Shown: positions 8,937-17,971, numbered from the stretch's first letter. The stretch: DNA of 64,000 bases from CAWKMN01 sp963850765 (GCA_963850765.1 CAWKMN010000003.1:1656446-1720445), one strand, 5' to 3'. Notes: generated by a model from the letters alone, not told the origin. Program-made: numbers and translations.

Positions 8937-9045
8937 TATAATCCCGCTTGTAACTTGTATTTGCATGCAGGTTGCGTGTTCAGACTCCGGTTGAGGATGA
9001 GTGACAAGCGTGCAACACGCCCGAAATGCTCCGGGCGTTTTTTTT
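8937..9045 (+). promoter_or_regulatory. structured leader with terminator/antiterminator before the KimA-like permease
   Basis: An extended -10 (TGCTATAAT, hexamer at 8937-8942) is followed by a ~95-base leader that ends in an intrinsic terminator: ACGCCCG (9017-9023) pairs with CGGGCGT (9032-9038), followed by eight T. An alternative helix, GCGTGTT (8974-8980) with AACACGC (9014-9020), is a perfect 7-bp pairing that takes four bases of the terminator's 5' arm, so the two cannot coexist. CGCTTGT (8945-8951) and ACAAGCG (9004-9010) could close the leader, although the predicted start site falls within the first strand. No other promoter is seen before the gene, so transcription should have to pass this terminator. 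No known riboswitch consensus, including that of the c-di-AMP riboswitch, was recognised by eye. Confidence 0.65.
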
Positions 9046-9087
9046 GCCCACCGGAAGAAACATCTGAGATCAGAGTGAAGGTATCTT

Positions 9088-11025
9088 ATGGCATCCCAGG
9101 ATGTACAACCTCGAAAATTCTCGCTGTCGCGGCTCCTGTTTGGCCGGCGACTCGAAACCAAAGACCTTGCCGAGCAGACCATCTCGAAGCCGGTCGGTCT
9201 GGCTGTTTTTGCGTCAGACGCGCTGTCATCGACAGCCTATGCGACCGAAGAAATTCTGCTGATCCTGGCACTGGCGGGCCTGGGGGCATCCACTCTGGGA
9301 CTATCCGTTCCTATTGCCATTGCCATTGCGATTCTGCTTGTCGTGGTCACGATCTCGTACCGGCAGACGATCTACGCCTATCCCAACGGGGGCGGCGCGT
9401 ACATCGTCGCCCGTGATAATCTGGGTGAGCTGCCGGCCCAGATCGCCGGCGCTGCCTTGCTCACCGATTACATCCTGACCGTTGCGGTGAGTATTTCGTC
9501 CGGTGTGGCGCAGATTACTTCGGGTTTTCCGGATCTGTTTCCCTACCGGGTCGAGATTGCGATCGCCGTCATTGCCATCATGACGGTGATCAATTTGCGC
9601 GGCGTGAAAGAAAGCGGGCAAATTCTCGCCATTCCGACGTATTTCTTCCTCGGCACGATGTTCATCACCCTGGCGATCGGCCTCGTACGTTATGCCTTGG
9701 GCGACCTGCAAAGAGTGGTCGATGTGGAGACTGTTCACCATTCGACCCATGCTCTGACGATGTTCCTGGTACTGCGGGCTTTTTCGAGCGGCTGTACGGC
9801 GCTGACGGGTATCGAGGCCATCTCGAACGGCATCACGGCGTTCAAGGAGCCGCGCAGCCGCAACGCCGCCGTCACCCTGGTCTGGATGAGCAGCCTGTTG
9901 GTGGTCCTCTTCCTGGGGATCACGGTCGTTGCCAATCGTATTCACGCGATGCCGAGTGAAACGGAAACGATCATCTCGCAGATCGGCCGCACTATCTACG
10001 GCGAAAACAGCCCCTTCTACGTGCTGGTGCTGACCTTTACGGCACTGATCCTGTTGATGGCCGCTAACACCAGTTATGCCGGCTTCCCACGTCTGGCGGC
10101 GCTGGCCGCCAGTGATGGCTTTCTTCCGCGCCAACTCACCTATCGCGGCAGCCGGCTGGTCTTTTCATGGGGGGTTGTGGGGTTGGCCGCTTTTGCCTCG
10201 TTCCTGGTGATCGTCGCCAACGCCAGCACAACCGCGCTGATCCCGCTCTATGCCATCGGCGTCTTTATGAGCTTCACCATCTCGCAGATGGGCATGGTGG
10301 TTCATATGCGCCGGGTTGGACGGATCCCACCGGGCGAAACAGTGCAGGGGCGCGAAGCGGTGCTGCATTACGATACGCGCTGGCGGACCAAAATGTACAT
10401 CAGCGGGTTTGGCGCTTTGGTAACAGGCGTGGTTATGGTCGTTTTCGCCGTGACCAAGTTCGCATCCGGCGCGTGGTTTGTGCTGGTGCTGATCCCGACG
10501 CTGGTTTATATCTTCTTCCGGATTCACTCGCACTACCGCGACGTGGCGCGTGCGCTCAGCCTCCGCGGCGTCCCGGTCGACGTCGAGAAGCGGCCGATCC
10601 AGACCATCATCCTGATCGACGATGTGCATGCAGAGACGGTGCGGATGGTGAATTTCGCCAAGTCACTCGATCATCCGTGGCACGCCGTTCATATTGGGAT
10701 CAACCCCGACAAAATCGCCACTATCCAGGAGCGGTGGCAGAGCCGGATAGGTGAGGGCGAACTGGTGATTATCCCATCTCCCTACCGGCTGCTGGCCCAG
10801 CCCTTGCGCGAATATATCGAGGAGCTTCAGGAAAAAACGCCGGGCGGGTTCGTCCATGTGATTATGGGGCACCTCGCGATGGATACCTATTGGGAGCAGG
10901 TCCTCCACCAGAACAGCGCCGTGATGTTCAACCTGGCGCTCAGCCGGATGGATCGCGTGGTGGTCACGAGCGTACCCTACCAGATTCATCGCAATGGGGA
11001 AGCGTCGCCCGAAGCGCATCTATAG
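9088..11025 (+). CDS. APC-superfamily permease, KimA-like potassium transporter
   Basis: Protein of 645 residues: about 12 membrane helices (residues ~40-480) and a soluble C-terminal domain (~490-645) of the universal-stress type. Family signatures are ASDALSSTAYATEE near residue 45 and SYRQTIYAYPNGGGAYIVA near 95. This is the architecture of KimA (YdaO), the proton-coupled K+ importer of Bacillus subtilis, whose C-terminal domain binds c-di-AMP; other amino-acid-permease-like members exist, so the substrate is inferred. ATG at 9088 has GTGAAGG upstream. A terminator lies in the leader and another after the gene, so it is a single-gene unit. Confidence 0.85.
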   Translation: MASQDVQPRKFSLSRLLFGRRLETKDLAEQTISKPVGLAVFASDALSSTAYATEEILLILALAGLGASTLGLSVPIAIAIAILLVVVTISYRQTIYAYPNGGGAYIVARDNLGELPAQIAGAALLTDYILTVAVSISSGVAQITSGFPDLFPYRVEIAIAVIAIMTVINLRGVKESGQILAIPTYFFLGTMFITLAIGLVRYALGDLQRVVDVETVHHSTHALTMFLVLRAFSSGCTALTGIEAISNGITAFKEPRSRNAAVTLVWMSSLLVVLFLGITVVANRIHAMPSETETIISQIGRTIYGENSPFYVLVLTFTALILLMAANTSYAGFPRLAALAASDGFLPRQLTYRGSRLVFSWGVVGLAAFASFLVIVANASTTALIPLYAIGVFMSFTISQMGMVVHMRRVGRIPPGETVQGREAVLHYDTRWRTKMYISGFGALVTGVVMVVFAVTKFASGAWFVLVLIPTLVYIFFRIHSHYRDVARALSLRGVPVDVEKRPIQTIILIDDVHAETVRMVNFAKSLDHPWHAVHIGINPDKIATIQERWQSRIGEGELVIIPSPYRLLAQPLREYIEELQEKTPGGFVHVIMGHLAMDTYWEQVLHQNSAVMFNLALSRMDRVVVTSVPYQIHRNGEASPEAHL

Positions 11026-11054
11026 TTTCTGAATCAAGTTTCTGAATCAATACG

Positions 11055-11100
11055 CAGGCCCGGCGTGAATGTTATTCCATGCCGGGCCTGTTTGGTTTTT
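11055..11100 (+). terminator. intrinsic terminator after the KimA-like gene
   Basis: CAGGCCCGGC (11055-11064) pairs perfectly with GCCGGGCCTG (11081-11090) and is followed by TTTGGTTTTT. Confidence 0.85.
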
Positions 11101-11126
11101 GGGGCTTGAGCACGTTGTAGAGTTTA

Positions 11127-11237
11127 CCCCTCCCTAAATCCCTCCCCGCACGCGGAGAGGGACTTAAAACGTGCAGGGCTGCTAGCTTGCCTCCCCTTTC
11201 TCCGCGTGCGGGGAAAGGGGTCGGGGGATAGGGGTAA
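11127..11237. repeat. long hairpin-type interspersed repeat, copy C
   Basis: CCCTCCCTAAATCCCTCCCCGCACGCGGAGAGGG and, about 60 bases on, an inverted counterpart CTCCGCGTGCGGGGAAAGGGG ending in GGATAGGGGTAAACA. It forms a large cruciform-capable element between the permease and the NagZ-like gene. Confidence 0.75.
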
Positions 11238-11246
11238 ACATGCACG

Positions 11247-12791
11247 CTACATCCTCAGCGGTACCGGCAAAACACCCGTTGGTGCAAACTGCCCCATCAG
11301 CGCATCAACCGCAGCTTGCAGCGACGGAGCGCTGTCTCCGCACGTCAGCAGGACCGTTCCCGCGCCATCCAGCACCCCGGCATCATACGGATTCCGCAGA
11401 CACAACAAAACGCTTCGTGGGGCCGATGTGATTAGCTCCTGCGCGAGCGTCTGCTGTGCCGGGTTCAGATGCGCGTTCCGCGTGGCAACGATCAGCACGC
11501 CGGACTCGGCCGCCAGGGCGTGCGCCTCGGCCAGCATCTCGTCGGAGGGCTGAGTTGGGCTCAGGGACACACTGCGCAGACCGGGCAGTGCCTCGGTCAT
11601 CCGCGCCGCGAACCCGGTCTGCCCGCCCGATTCCAATGCCAGCGTATCGAGCGGCGACGCGAACTCGACCAGCGCCACCGATCCCGTGATTGGCAGATTG
11701 CTCTGCTGGTCGTGCAGCAGCACTATACCGGCACGCGCGGCCTGTGCCGTAATCGCCCGATGGTCGGGATGCAGGATCACGTCCAGCGTGGGGCGCGATC
11801 CGGTTATGCCAAAACGATCCTTCATGGCCTGCACTTTGTTAACCGCCGCGTCGATTTTGTCTTCGGGCAGCCGCCCGGACTTTGCCGCCTGGATCAGCGC
11901 ATCGTGAGCGGCCTCCTGACTGGCGCGTGTGTGCGAAAACAGGATCGTGCTCGCCCCGGCCAGCGCCGCCAGCACCGCCAACTCGCCCGCCCCATAGGCG
12001 TTGGTGACGGCTTTCATCTCCATACAGTCGGTCGAAACAACCCCCTCAAAGCCCATATCGCGCCGCAGCAGGCCGTCGATGATCCGGGGTGACATGGTCG
12101 AGGGATAGGTCGGCTCCAGCGCCTTGAACTGCACGTGCGTGATCATGATCGCCGCGATCCCGGCAGCGCTCACCGCGCGGAAGGGAACCAGATCGACATC
12201 CCAGATGTCATGCAGCGGGCCCTCGATCACGGGCAGGCTGACATGCGGATCGATGGGCGTGTTGGCCTTGCCGGGGAAGTGCTTGGCCGTCGCGGCGACG
12301 CCCGCCTGCTGGAAGCCGCGCACCTGCGCTACGCCCAACCGCGCCGCCTGCTGCGGATCTACACCCAACGAGCGCACGCCCACTGACGGGTTGTGAATGT
12401 TGTGGGTCAAATCAAGCGCCGGGGCGAGATTCCAGTTGATGCCCAAGGCGCGCATCTCGGCCCCCAACACAGCCGAAACCTGCTCCGCCAGCTCCTCCGA
12501 GTCCGCCGCCGCCAGCGCCATCGCGCCGGGACTCTCGGTGAAGTGATCGCGCAGCCGCGCCACGACGCCGCCTTCCTGGTCGATCGCGATCATGATCGGA
12601 CGTGCAGCCGCCTCGTGACACGCCTGGGTGAGTTCCGCGATCTGGGCCGGGCTGGTCACGTTGCGCGCAAACAGAATGACGCCGCCGATCCTCCCCTCGG
12701 CCAGCCAATCCAGCAGATAAGCGGGTGGTTCCAGCCCTTCAAACCCCACCACCAGCATCTGTCCGATTTTTTCTTCGAGCGAGAGGGCCAT
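11247..12791 (-). CDS. nagZ: beta-N-acetylhexosaminidase, glycoside hydrolase family 3 (NagZ-like)
   Basis: Protein of 514 residues. The GH3 catalytic domain (1-~330) contains IDQEGGVVARL, the loop KHFPGKANTPIDPH carrying the Asp/His dyad seen in NagZ enzymes, and the nucleophile Asp in STDCMEM. A C-terminal GH3 domain follows (~340-514), longer than in E. coli NagZ. The enzyme removes GlcNAc from muropeptides or chitin oligomers. No signal peptide is seen, so it should be cytoplasmic. GAAGGTGA precedes ATG 12791. It is divergent from a dipeptide epimerase and near lysA, consistent with muropeptide recycling. Confidence 0.87.
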   Translation of the reverse strand: MALSLEEKIGQMLVVGFEGLEPPAYLLDWLAEGRIGGVILFARNVTSPAQIAELTQACHEAAARPIMIAIDQEGGVVARLRDHFTESPGAMALAAADSEELAEQVSAVLGAEMRALGINWNLAPALDLTHNIHNPSVGVRSLGVDPQQAARLGVAQVRGFQQAGVAATAKHFPGKANTPIDPHVSLPVIEGPLHDIWDVDLVPFRAVSAAGIAAIMITHVQFKALEPTYPSTMSPRIIDGLLRRDMGFEGVVSTDCMEMKAVTNAYGAGELAVLAALAGASTILFSHTRASQEAAHDALIQAAKSGRLPEDKIDAAVNKVQAMKDRFGITGSRPTLDVILHPDHRAITAQAARAGIVLLHDQQSNLPITGSVALVEFASPLDTLALESGGQTGFAARMTEALPGLRSVSLSPTQPSDEMLAEAHALAAESGVLIVATRNAHLNPAQQTLAQELITSAPRSVLLCLRNPYDAGVLDGAGTVLLTCGDSAPSLQAAVDALMGQFAPTGVLPVPLRM

Positions 12792-12812
12792 GTTCCATCA
12801 CCTTCAGTGTGA

Positions 12813-12845
12813 ACCACCATGCAAATTGGCCTATGGTGGTATAAT
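12813..12845. promoter_or_regulatory. inverted repeat and promoter between nagZ and the epimerase gene
   Basis: ACCACCAT (12813-12820) and ATGGTGGT (12833-12840) form a perfect 8-bp inverted repeat with a 12-base spacer. It abuts a plus-strand TATAAT (12840-12845). The repeat occupies the -35 region of the divergent promoter area and could be an operator acting on one or both genes. Confidence 0.5.
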
Positions 12846-12888
12846 CCACTCGTTGGTATAGCATGCCGGCGGCGGAAAGTCAAATCAC

Positions 12889-13933
12889 ATGCAAATTCAG
12901 GCGTCGAGGCTGACCCTTCAGCTCGAAAACCCGTTCAAACTCTCGTATGGAGCCACCACCTTCCGCGAGAACGTGCGCGTGACGATCAGTGATGGCGTAT
13001 ATACCGGCACAGGTGAAGCGGCGGTCGTGCCGTATTATGGCGAAACGCCGGACCGAGTCCTCGCCTATCTGACCGATCCGGCGCTGGCAGACGCGCTGGG
13101 GGATGATCCGCTGCTGCTCGATGACATGCTGAACTGCCTGCCGCCGAGTGCAGTCATCCGCTGCGCGCGCCGCCGTCGATATGGCCCTGCACGATCTGTG
13201 GGGGCAGCATCTCGGCCAGCCGCTCTATCGGCTGTGGGGACTGAATCCGGCGCGAATCCCCGCGAGTTCGTTCACCGTGGCGATGGCCGACGACGAAGTC
13301 CGACTACCGGGCGCATCTGCGCGCCGCCCGCGCGCTATGGCCTGATCAAGCTCAAGCTGGGCAGCGGCGACTGGCGCACCGATCTGGCACATGGTCGAAA
13401 TCGCGCGCGAAGAGATCAGCCGCGCCGCTGTGCGTGGATGCGAACGGCGGCTGGACGGTTGAGGACACGCTGGTCGATCGTCCCCCGGCTGGCGGAGATC
13501 GGCGTGCTCTTTATCGAGCAGCCCGTCGCCCGCGATGATTTGGAGGGCTGGCGAGCGCTGCCATCCGCGCTGCCCGCTCATCACCCGCCGCTGATTGCCG
13601 ACGAGTCGGTGCAGGGCGTCGAGAGTGTGCTGCCGCTGGCCGGGATCGCGGACGGCATTAATATCAAGCTCGCCAAGTGCGGCGGGCTTCGCGCGGCCCG
13701 GCAGATGATCATGCTGGCCCGCGCGCTCGGCTTGAAAGTGCTGATCGGCTGTATGATCGAAAGCTCGATCGCCGTAACGGCCGCCGCGCATCTTGCGCCG
13801 CTGGCGGACTTTGTCGATCTGGATGGCAACGTGCTGATCACAAACGATCCCTTTTGCGGCGCTGGATAACCGCGGCGGGCATATCACGCTGCCCGACGCG
13901 CCCGGCTTAGGAGTAACCCCGCGTGCTGAATGA
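12889..13933 (+). CDS. dipeptide (L-Ala-D/L-Glu) epimerase, enolase superfamily (multiply frameshifted)
   Basis: Pieces in different frames together make an enolase-superfamily protein of about 345 residues. N-terminal capping domain to ~13145; AAVDMALHDLWGQHLGQPLY (frame to ~13325); KLKLG with the catalytic KxK; DANGGWTVEDT; IEQPVARDDLEGW; IADESVQ; NIKLAKCGGL with the second catalytic Lys. Shifts are inferred near 13148, 13330, 13390, 13425, 13488 (poly-C) and 13853 (an extra T in CCCTTTT). After the last, the frame ends in ...VTPRAE at 13933, overlapping lysA. The family epimerises L-Ala-D-Glu from peptidoglycan, fitting nagZ and lysA next door. Six indels in 1 kb could be sequencing error or decay. 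Confidence 0.75.
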
Positions 13934-15217
13934 ATCCTTTCACTACCGTGACGATCAGCTTGTCTGTGACGGTGTGCTGCTGGACACGCTCGCGGATGCA
14001 AACGGACACGCCGGTTTACGTCTACAGCGCCGCGCGGATCCAGCACAATATCGGCCGCCTGCGCGCCGCTTTCGATCCCCTGGGCGCGTCGATCCATTAC
14101 AGCATGAAGGCGAACGCCAATCTCGCCCTGCTGCGCCTGATCCACGCGGCCGGGCTGGGGATGGACGCCGTCAGCGCCGGGGAGATCTTCCGCGCGCGTG
14201 CAGGCGGGCGTCGATCCCCGGCAGATCGTGTATCGCGGGCGTGGGCAAAACCCGCGACGAACTTATTTATGCGTTGGATGTGGGCGTGGGCTGGTTCAAT
14301 GTCGAGAGCCGCGCCGAACTGGACCTGCTCAACACCCTGGCTGAGCGGGCTCGATCGGCCTCCCCGCGTGGCGCTGCGCCTGAATCCGGGCATCCAGGCG
14401 AAAACGCACCATCACATCGCCACCGGGCATTTTGGCGCGAAATTCGGGATGCCGCCGGATACGGTCACAGAAATACTCGCGCACCGCGCAGATTATCCCC
14501 ACCTGCGGATCGAGGGGATTCATGTTCACATCGGCAGCCAGTTGGGCGACGTGCAGGAGACGCTCGACGCCGTGCGGCTGGCCCAGGCGCTCGCCGCGCC
14601 CTATGCGGACGTGCGCACGCTTAATATCGGCGGCGGGTTCCCGGTAGCCTATGCCGAGACGGATGAGTATCCTGCTCCATCGGCTTTCGCGGAGGCGCTC
14701 AAGCCGCTGCTCGACGGCTGGCACCTGATGATCGAGCCGGGGCGCTCGGTGATGGCGGACGCGGGTGTGCTGCTGGTATCCGTGCTGTATGTCAAGGAGC
14801 AGGCTGGCCAGCGGTTTGTGATCACCGACGGCAGCATGACCGATCTGATCCGCCCCGCGTTGTATGAGGCGGTGCATCCGGTCGTGCCGGTGTGCCAGAA
14901 AGCAGAAGCCAGCACGCACCCGTCAATCGTCGTCGGCCCGGTCTGCAAATCGGCGGACGTGCTGAATCGCGGCGTGCCGCTGCGCGATCTGGCGGCTGGC
15001 GATCGGCTGGCGGTACTCGGAACCGGGGCCTATGGCATCGTGATGGCGTCGAACTACAACATGCGGGTGCGCGCGCCCGAAGTGCTGGTCGAGGGTGACG
15101 ACGTGGCGTGTCATCCGCCGCCGCGAAACCTGGGACGATCTGCTGCGCTTAGAAGAAGAGCAAGAGAGCATCACCACAGAGGACACAGAGCGCACAGAGG
15201 AAAATAAGGGAGAGTGA
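13923..15217 (+). CDS. lysA: diaminopimelate decarboxylase (multiply frameshifted)
   Basis: PLP enzyme of about 430 residues that converts meso-diaminopimelate to lysine and CO2. Visible in order: FHYRDDQLVCDG from GTG 13923; TPVYVYSAARI; YSMKANAN with the PLP Lys; VGKTRDELIYALDVGVGWFN; VALRLNPGI; HIGSQLGD; LNIGGGFPV; MIEPGRS; and DLIRPALY. Frameshifts are inferred near 14005, 14205, 14245, 14346 and 15095; the three at 14245, 14346 and 14205 are each resolved by one base. After 15095 the frame runs RRRETWDDLLRLEEEQ and then into a repeat that supplies the last ~15 residues. It overlaps the epimerase gene, indicating an operon. Confidence 0.8.
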
Positions 15218-15390
15218 GAGAACTCTTATCTCAAACGATTTCTTCTTTTTTCCAAAATGACGACCCTGTGGCCGAGGAATTCTCAAGTAATATCGCGTAA
15301 ATCTTTGAAAACGGGCGGGTTTGTTAACCCGCCCCTACTCTCAGGTTTTCCTCAAGTATCTCTGTGTCCTCTGTGCTCTCTGTGGTGAAG
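15165..15390. repeat. inverted CACAGAG repeat pair enclosing a palindromic repeat
   Basis: TCACCACAGAGGACACAGAG (from 15169) recurs in inverted form at 15357-15387 (CTCTGTGTCCTCTGTG..., ending CTCTGTGGTGAAG). Between them lies the palindrome GGGCGGGTT-TGTT-AACCCGCCC with CCTAC (15312-15338). The left arm encodes the end of lysA; the right arm abuts the end of maf. The stretch 15218-15396 holds nothing else recognisable. Confidence 0.7.
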
Positions 15391-15396
15391 TTGCTT

Positions 15397-16077
15397 TTAT
15401 TCCCGCGCGGAGTCGTACAGAATCTCGTCGGTCACGTCGCAGTCGTAATCGTGATACTGCTGGCAGAGCAAGGGCACGTCGTTGGGCGGCGTCACGCCGA
15501 AGACCCGCAGCGCCCGCACCAGATGGCACAGCGGCAGCCCAACGACATTCGAATAACAGCCGGTCAGCCCTTCCACCGGATGAAATGCCTCGTTCTGGAT
15601 CGCGTAGCCGCCCGCTTTATCAAACGGATCGCCGCTGGCGATATAGGCTTCGATCTCGGCATCGGTGTAGTTCCGCATCGGCACATCCGTCACGGCCACA
15701 TCGGTCACGGTGCGTCCCGTCGCGGCATCGATCAGCGTGATCGCCGTGTAGACCTGATGCACCCGCCCGCGCAGCCGCCGCAGCATGGCCCACGCCTCGT
15801 CAGGATCGGCGGGCTTGCCCAGGATCGTATCGCCGTCAGCCACCGTGGTGTCGGCGGCCAGGATCAGCGCGTGGGGATCGGTCAGGGTCTGCCGGACGGC
15901 CCGCGCCTTTTCGCGGCTCAGGCGGACAGTATAATCGGCGGCCGCCTCGCCGGGGAGCGGCGTCTCGTCAATATCGGCGGTGGTCTGCACGAACGGCAGC
16001 CCGGTCAGGCTGAGCAGTTCGCGCCGCCGGGGTGATCCCGACGCCAGAATAATCGTTTTGGGTGCGGTGTGGTCCAT
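15397..16077 (-). CDS. Maf family nucleotide pyrophosphatase
   Basis: Cytoplasmic house-cleaning NTP pyrophosphatase of 226 residues. The Maf signatures are ILASGSPRRRELLSLTG at residues 10-26, a SREKA motif near 53, AADTTVADGDTILGKP near 78, and GDPFDKAGGYAIQ near 155. The family hydrolyses dTTP, UTP or modified nucleotides and can restrain septum formation. The C-terminus (~200-226) is longer than usual and ends next to the CACAGAG repeat. It runs in the same direction as the FHA regulator upstream, about 35 bases away. Confidence 0.88.
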   Translation of the reverse strand: MDHTAPKTIILASGSPRRRELLSLTGLPFVQTTADIDETPLPGEAAADYTVRLSREKARAVRQTLTDPHALILAADTTVADGDTILGKPADPDEAWAMLRRLRGRVHQVYTAITLIDAATGRTVTDVAVTDVPMRNYTDAEIEAYIASGDPFDKAGGYAIQNEAFHPVEGLTGCYSNVVGLPLCHLVRALRVFGVTPPNDVPLLCQQYHDYDCDVTDEILYDSARE

Positions 16078-16111
16078 GTGGATCGTCTGGCTCCGGATCT
16101 ATAGGCTCTGT

Positions 16112-16763
16112 TTATAAGCTCTGCTTGCGATTCTGGAACATCAGCCCAAACCCGCGCCGCGTCACAATATAAGTCGTGCTCCGGGTCGAGTTCCAACAGG
16201 CGCTTGCGCAGCCGGCTGACCAGCGCATCAATCGTCTGGTCGGTGATGTCTTCCTCCGTGCCCCACACCGATTGGCAGATCTCCTCACGGGTCACTATCC
16301 GCCCCGCGTTTTCATAGAGCAGCGCCAGCAGCGAGAACTGGTTGGGGCTGAGCGGCGGGTAGAGCGGCGAGCCGGCGATCATAACGCGCGCGGCCGCCAT
16401 GTCGATCTCAAGCCCCGGCTTCGGAAGCTGCACCGGGTCGATCTGGGCGGTCGTCACCGGGTCATCGAACACCCAGCGGCACACCGTCGCAAAGCGCACC
16501 TCGTCACCGGCGCGCAGACGGTGCGCTTCGCCCGCCTCCAGGCGGCGGCCGTTGACAAAGGTGCCGTTGGTGCTGCCCATGTCTTCCAGAAAGATATTAA
16601 GATGATCGCTGTAACACCGCGCGTGAAGCCGCGAGATTTCGGTGTAGTCCAGCACAAAACCACAGTCGCGCGCGCGGCCTATCGTAAAGGGGAGCGAAAC
16701 GAGATCAACCGTTTTGCCCGCTTGATCTCCTTCGTGAATCAAAAATCGTTGGATGGATGGCAT
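16112..16763 (-). CDS. FHA-domain winged-helix regulator (frameshifted at the end)
   Basis: About 217 residues. The N-terminal FHA domain (~25-95) contains IGRARDCGFVLDYTEISRLHAR and STNGTFVNGRRL, the phosphothreonine-binding loops. The C-terminal OmpR-type winged helix (~130-215) contains LSPNQFSLLALLYENAGRIVTREE and VSRLRKRLLELD. One base is missing near 16168: restoring it gives the standard ending VTRRGFGLMFQNRK with a stop at 16112; as written the frame runs on to 16005 in non-homologous sequence. FHA-winged helix proteins are thought to be transcription factors controlled by Ser/Thr kinases. No kinase is adjacent. Confidence 0.85.
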
Positions 16764-16893
16764 TGGACACCTGCCTGCATGAACCCCGTTTTACCCAGTA
16801 TGTCGAACGATCGCCCATCTTTGCGTGTACGATCGGGCAACGTTCTCCTGACGAACAACCTACTTCGCTCGATTTCAGCGTGATCATTCCTCG

Positions 16894-17570
16894 TCATCGT
16901 CGTTCAGAAATCACTTCTTCCGCCTCGATCGCCTGCAAGCCGACGCGTGCTTCCAGCTCGGCCAGCGCGTTCTGGAGCTTCTGCTGGCGCAGGCTGTTCG
17001 TCACGTCGCCGCGCGTGCGTTCCAACACCCCGCGCAGCGAGTCCATCCGGCGGCGCAGCCCACCCGTGATAGCGTCGTGGAAGTCAAACGCGATCAACAC
17101 CCCGTAGATCGTATCCATCGCTTCGAGCAGCCGCTCGGCTTCGTCGGAGTGTCCCTTGCGGATAATATCCAGAATCTGGCGGCGAAGCTCGCTGGCGGCT
17201 TCGGCCAGACCGTTGAGGTAGGTGGCGGCCTCAACCTGAAGCGAGTCCGGCGTGGGCAGCGCATCTCCCCGCACCATGGCATACGTCACAAAAGCCTCGA
17301 CATATTCTTTAAGCGCGTCCTGCGTATAACCGCTGTGATACAGATCCGGGAAGCCGGCGACCAGGGTGCGTAAGGCGTTGGCTTCCTGCTGGGCGCTAGC
17401 AGGCGGTTCTGGGCCGTTTCCCATTCGTGGCGATGCACGGCGCGGATCGCATTGGCACAGTGCTGCGTCAGCGTGCGCGACTGGTTGATCGCCACGTCAC
17501 GCGCCGCGTTTTTCGCTTCAAACGTCTCGCGAATCTGCTCGGCAATGGTATCGAGAATATCAAGATGCAT
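16894..17570 (-). CDS. translin family protein (frameshifted)
   Basis: Two overlapping frames, 17570-~17398 and ~17398-16894, make one helical protein of about 225 residues after restoring a base near 17398. The translin/TRAX pattern is clear in the second part: YTQDALKEYVEAFVTYAMV, YLNGLAEAASELRRQILDI, AMDTIYGVLIAFDFHD and GGLRRRMDSLRGVLERTRGD. Eukaryotic translin-TRAX is an RNA-degrading octamer and archaeal TRAX-like proteins are RNases; the bacterial members are little studied. CAAGGAAAG precedes ATG 17570. It follows a DUF3467 gene and ssb on the same strand. Confidence 0.8.
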
Positions 17571-17939
17571 TCATCAGTCTTTCCTTGTTCCGGTTCGCCG
17601 CCGGGATCGTCTTCGGCGGAGCGTATGGTGCTGAAAAGCTGGTCGGCCAGACTTTGCGGGCGGGGCGGCAGCTTGATCTCGCCGTGGACCTCCTCGTACC
17701 GCTCGATATTCTCCTCTAGTGCCTTCAGCAGCATTTTCGCATTCGTCGGCGTCAGCACGAGGCGCGTCCGCACCCGGGCTTTGGGCAGATTGGGCAAAAT
17801 CTGCGCGAAATCCAGAAAGACTTCCCACGGCGAATGGGTGATAATGACGAAGTTCGCATATACGGCGGGTAGATCGGCGGGGATTTCCAGGTTGAGCCTG
17901 CGCGCGGGCTGCTTCGGCTGTTTTTCAGATGCGTCCATT
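17468..17939 (-). CDS. DUF3467 domain protein
   Basis: Starts MDASEKQPKQ at 17939. The conserved core is LNLEIPADLPAVYANFVIIT, SPWEVFLDFAQILPNLPKA and TPTNAKMLLKALEENIERYEE, characteristic of DUF3467, a widespread small protein of unknown function. The core ends near 17640. The open frame continues to 17468, overlapping the translin gene by about 100 bases; a one-base indel upstream would instead use the TGATGA at 17571-17576 that touches the translin ATG, which is more economical. The two genes appear coupled either way. Confidence 0.75.
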
Positions 17940-17971
17940 TGTCTTCTCTCATTCAGATCGTCTGACCAGCG

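Noticed and set aside
8945..9045. c-di-AMP (ydaO) riboswitch before the KimA-like gene
   Set aside because: The leader is too short and lacks the conserved blocks of that class; kept as an unclassified leader.
9301..10134. Minus-strand open frame opposite the KimA-like gene
   Set aside because: It is the complement of conserved membrane helices and shows the charged, His/Gln/Arg-rich composition of shadow frames.
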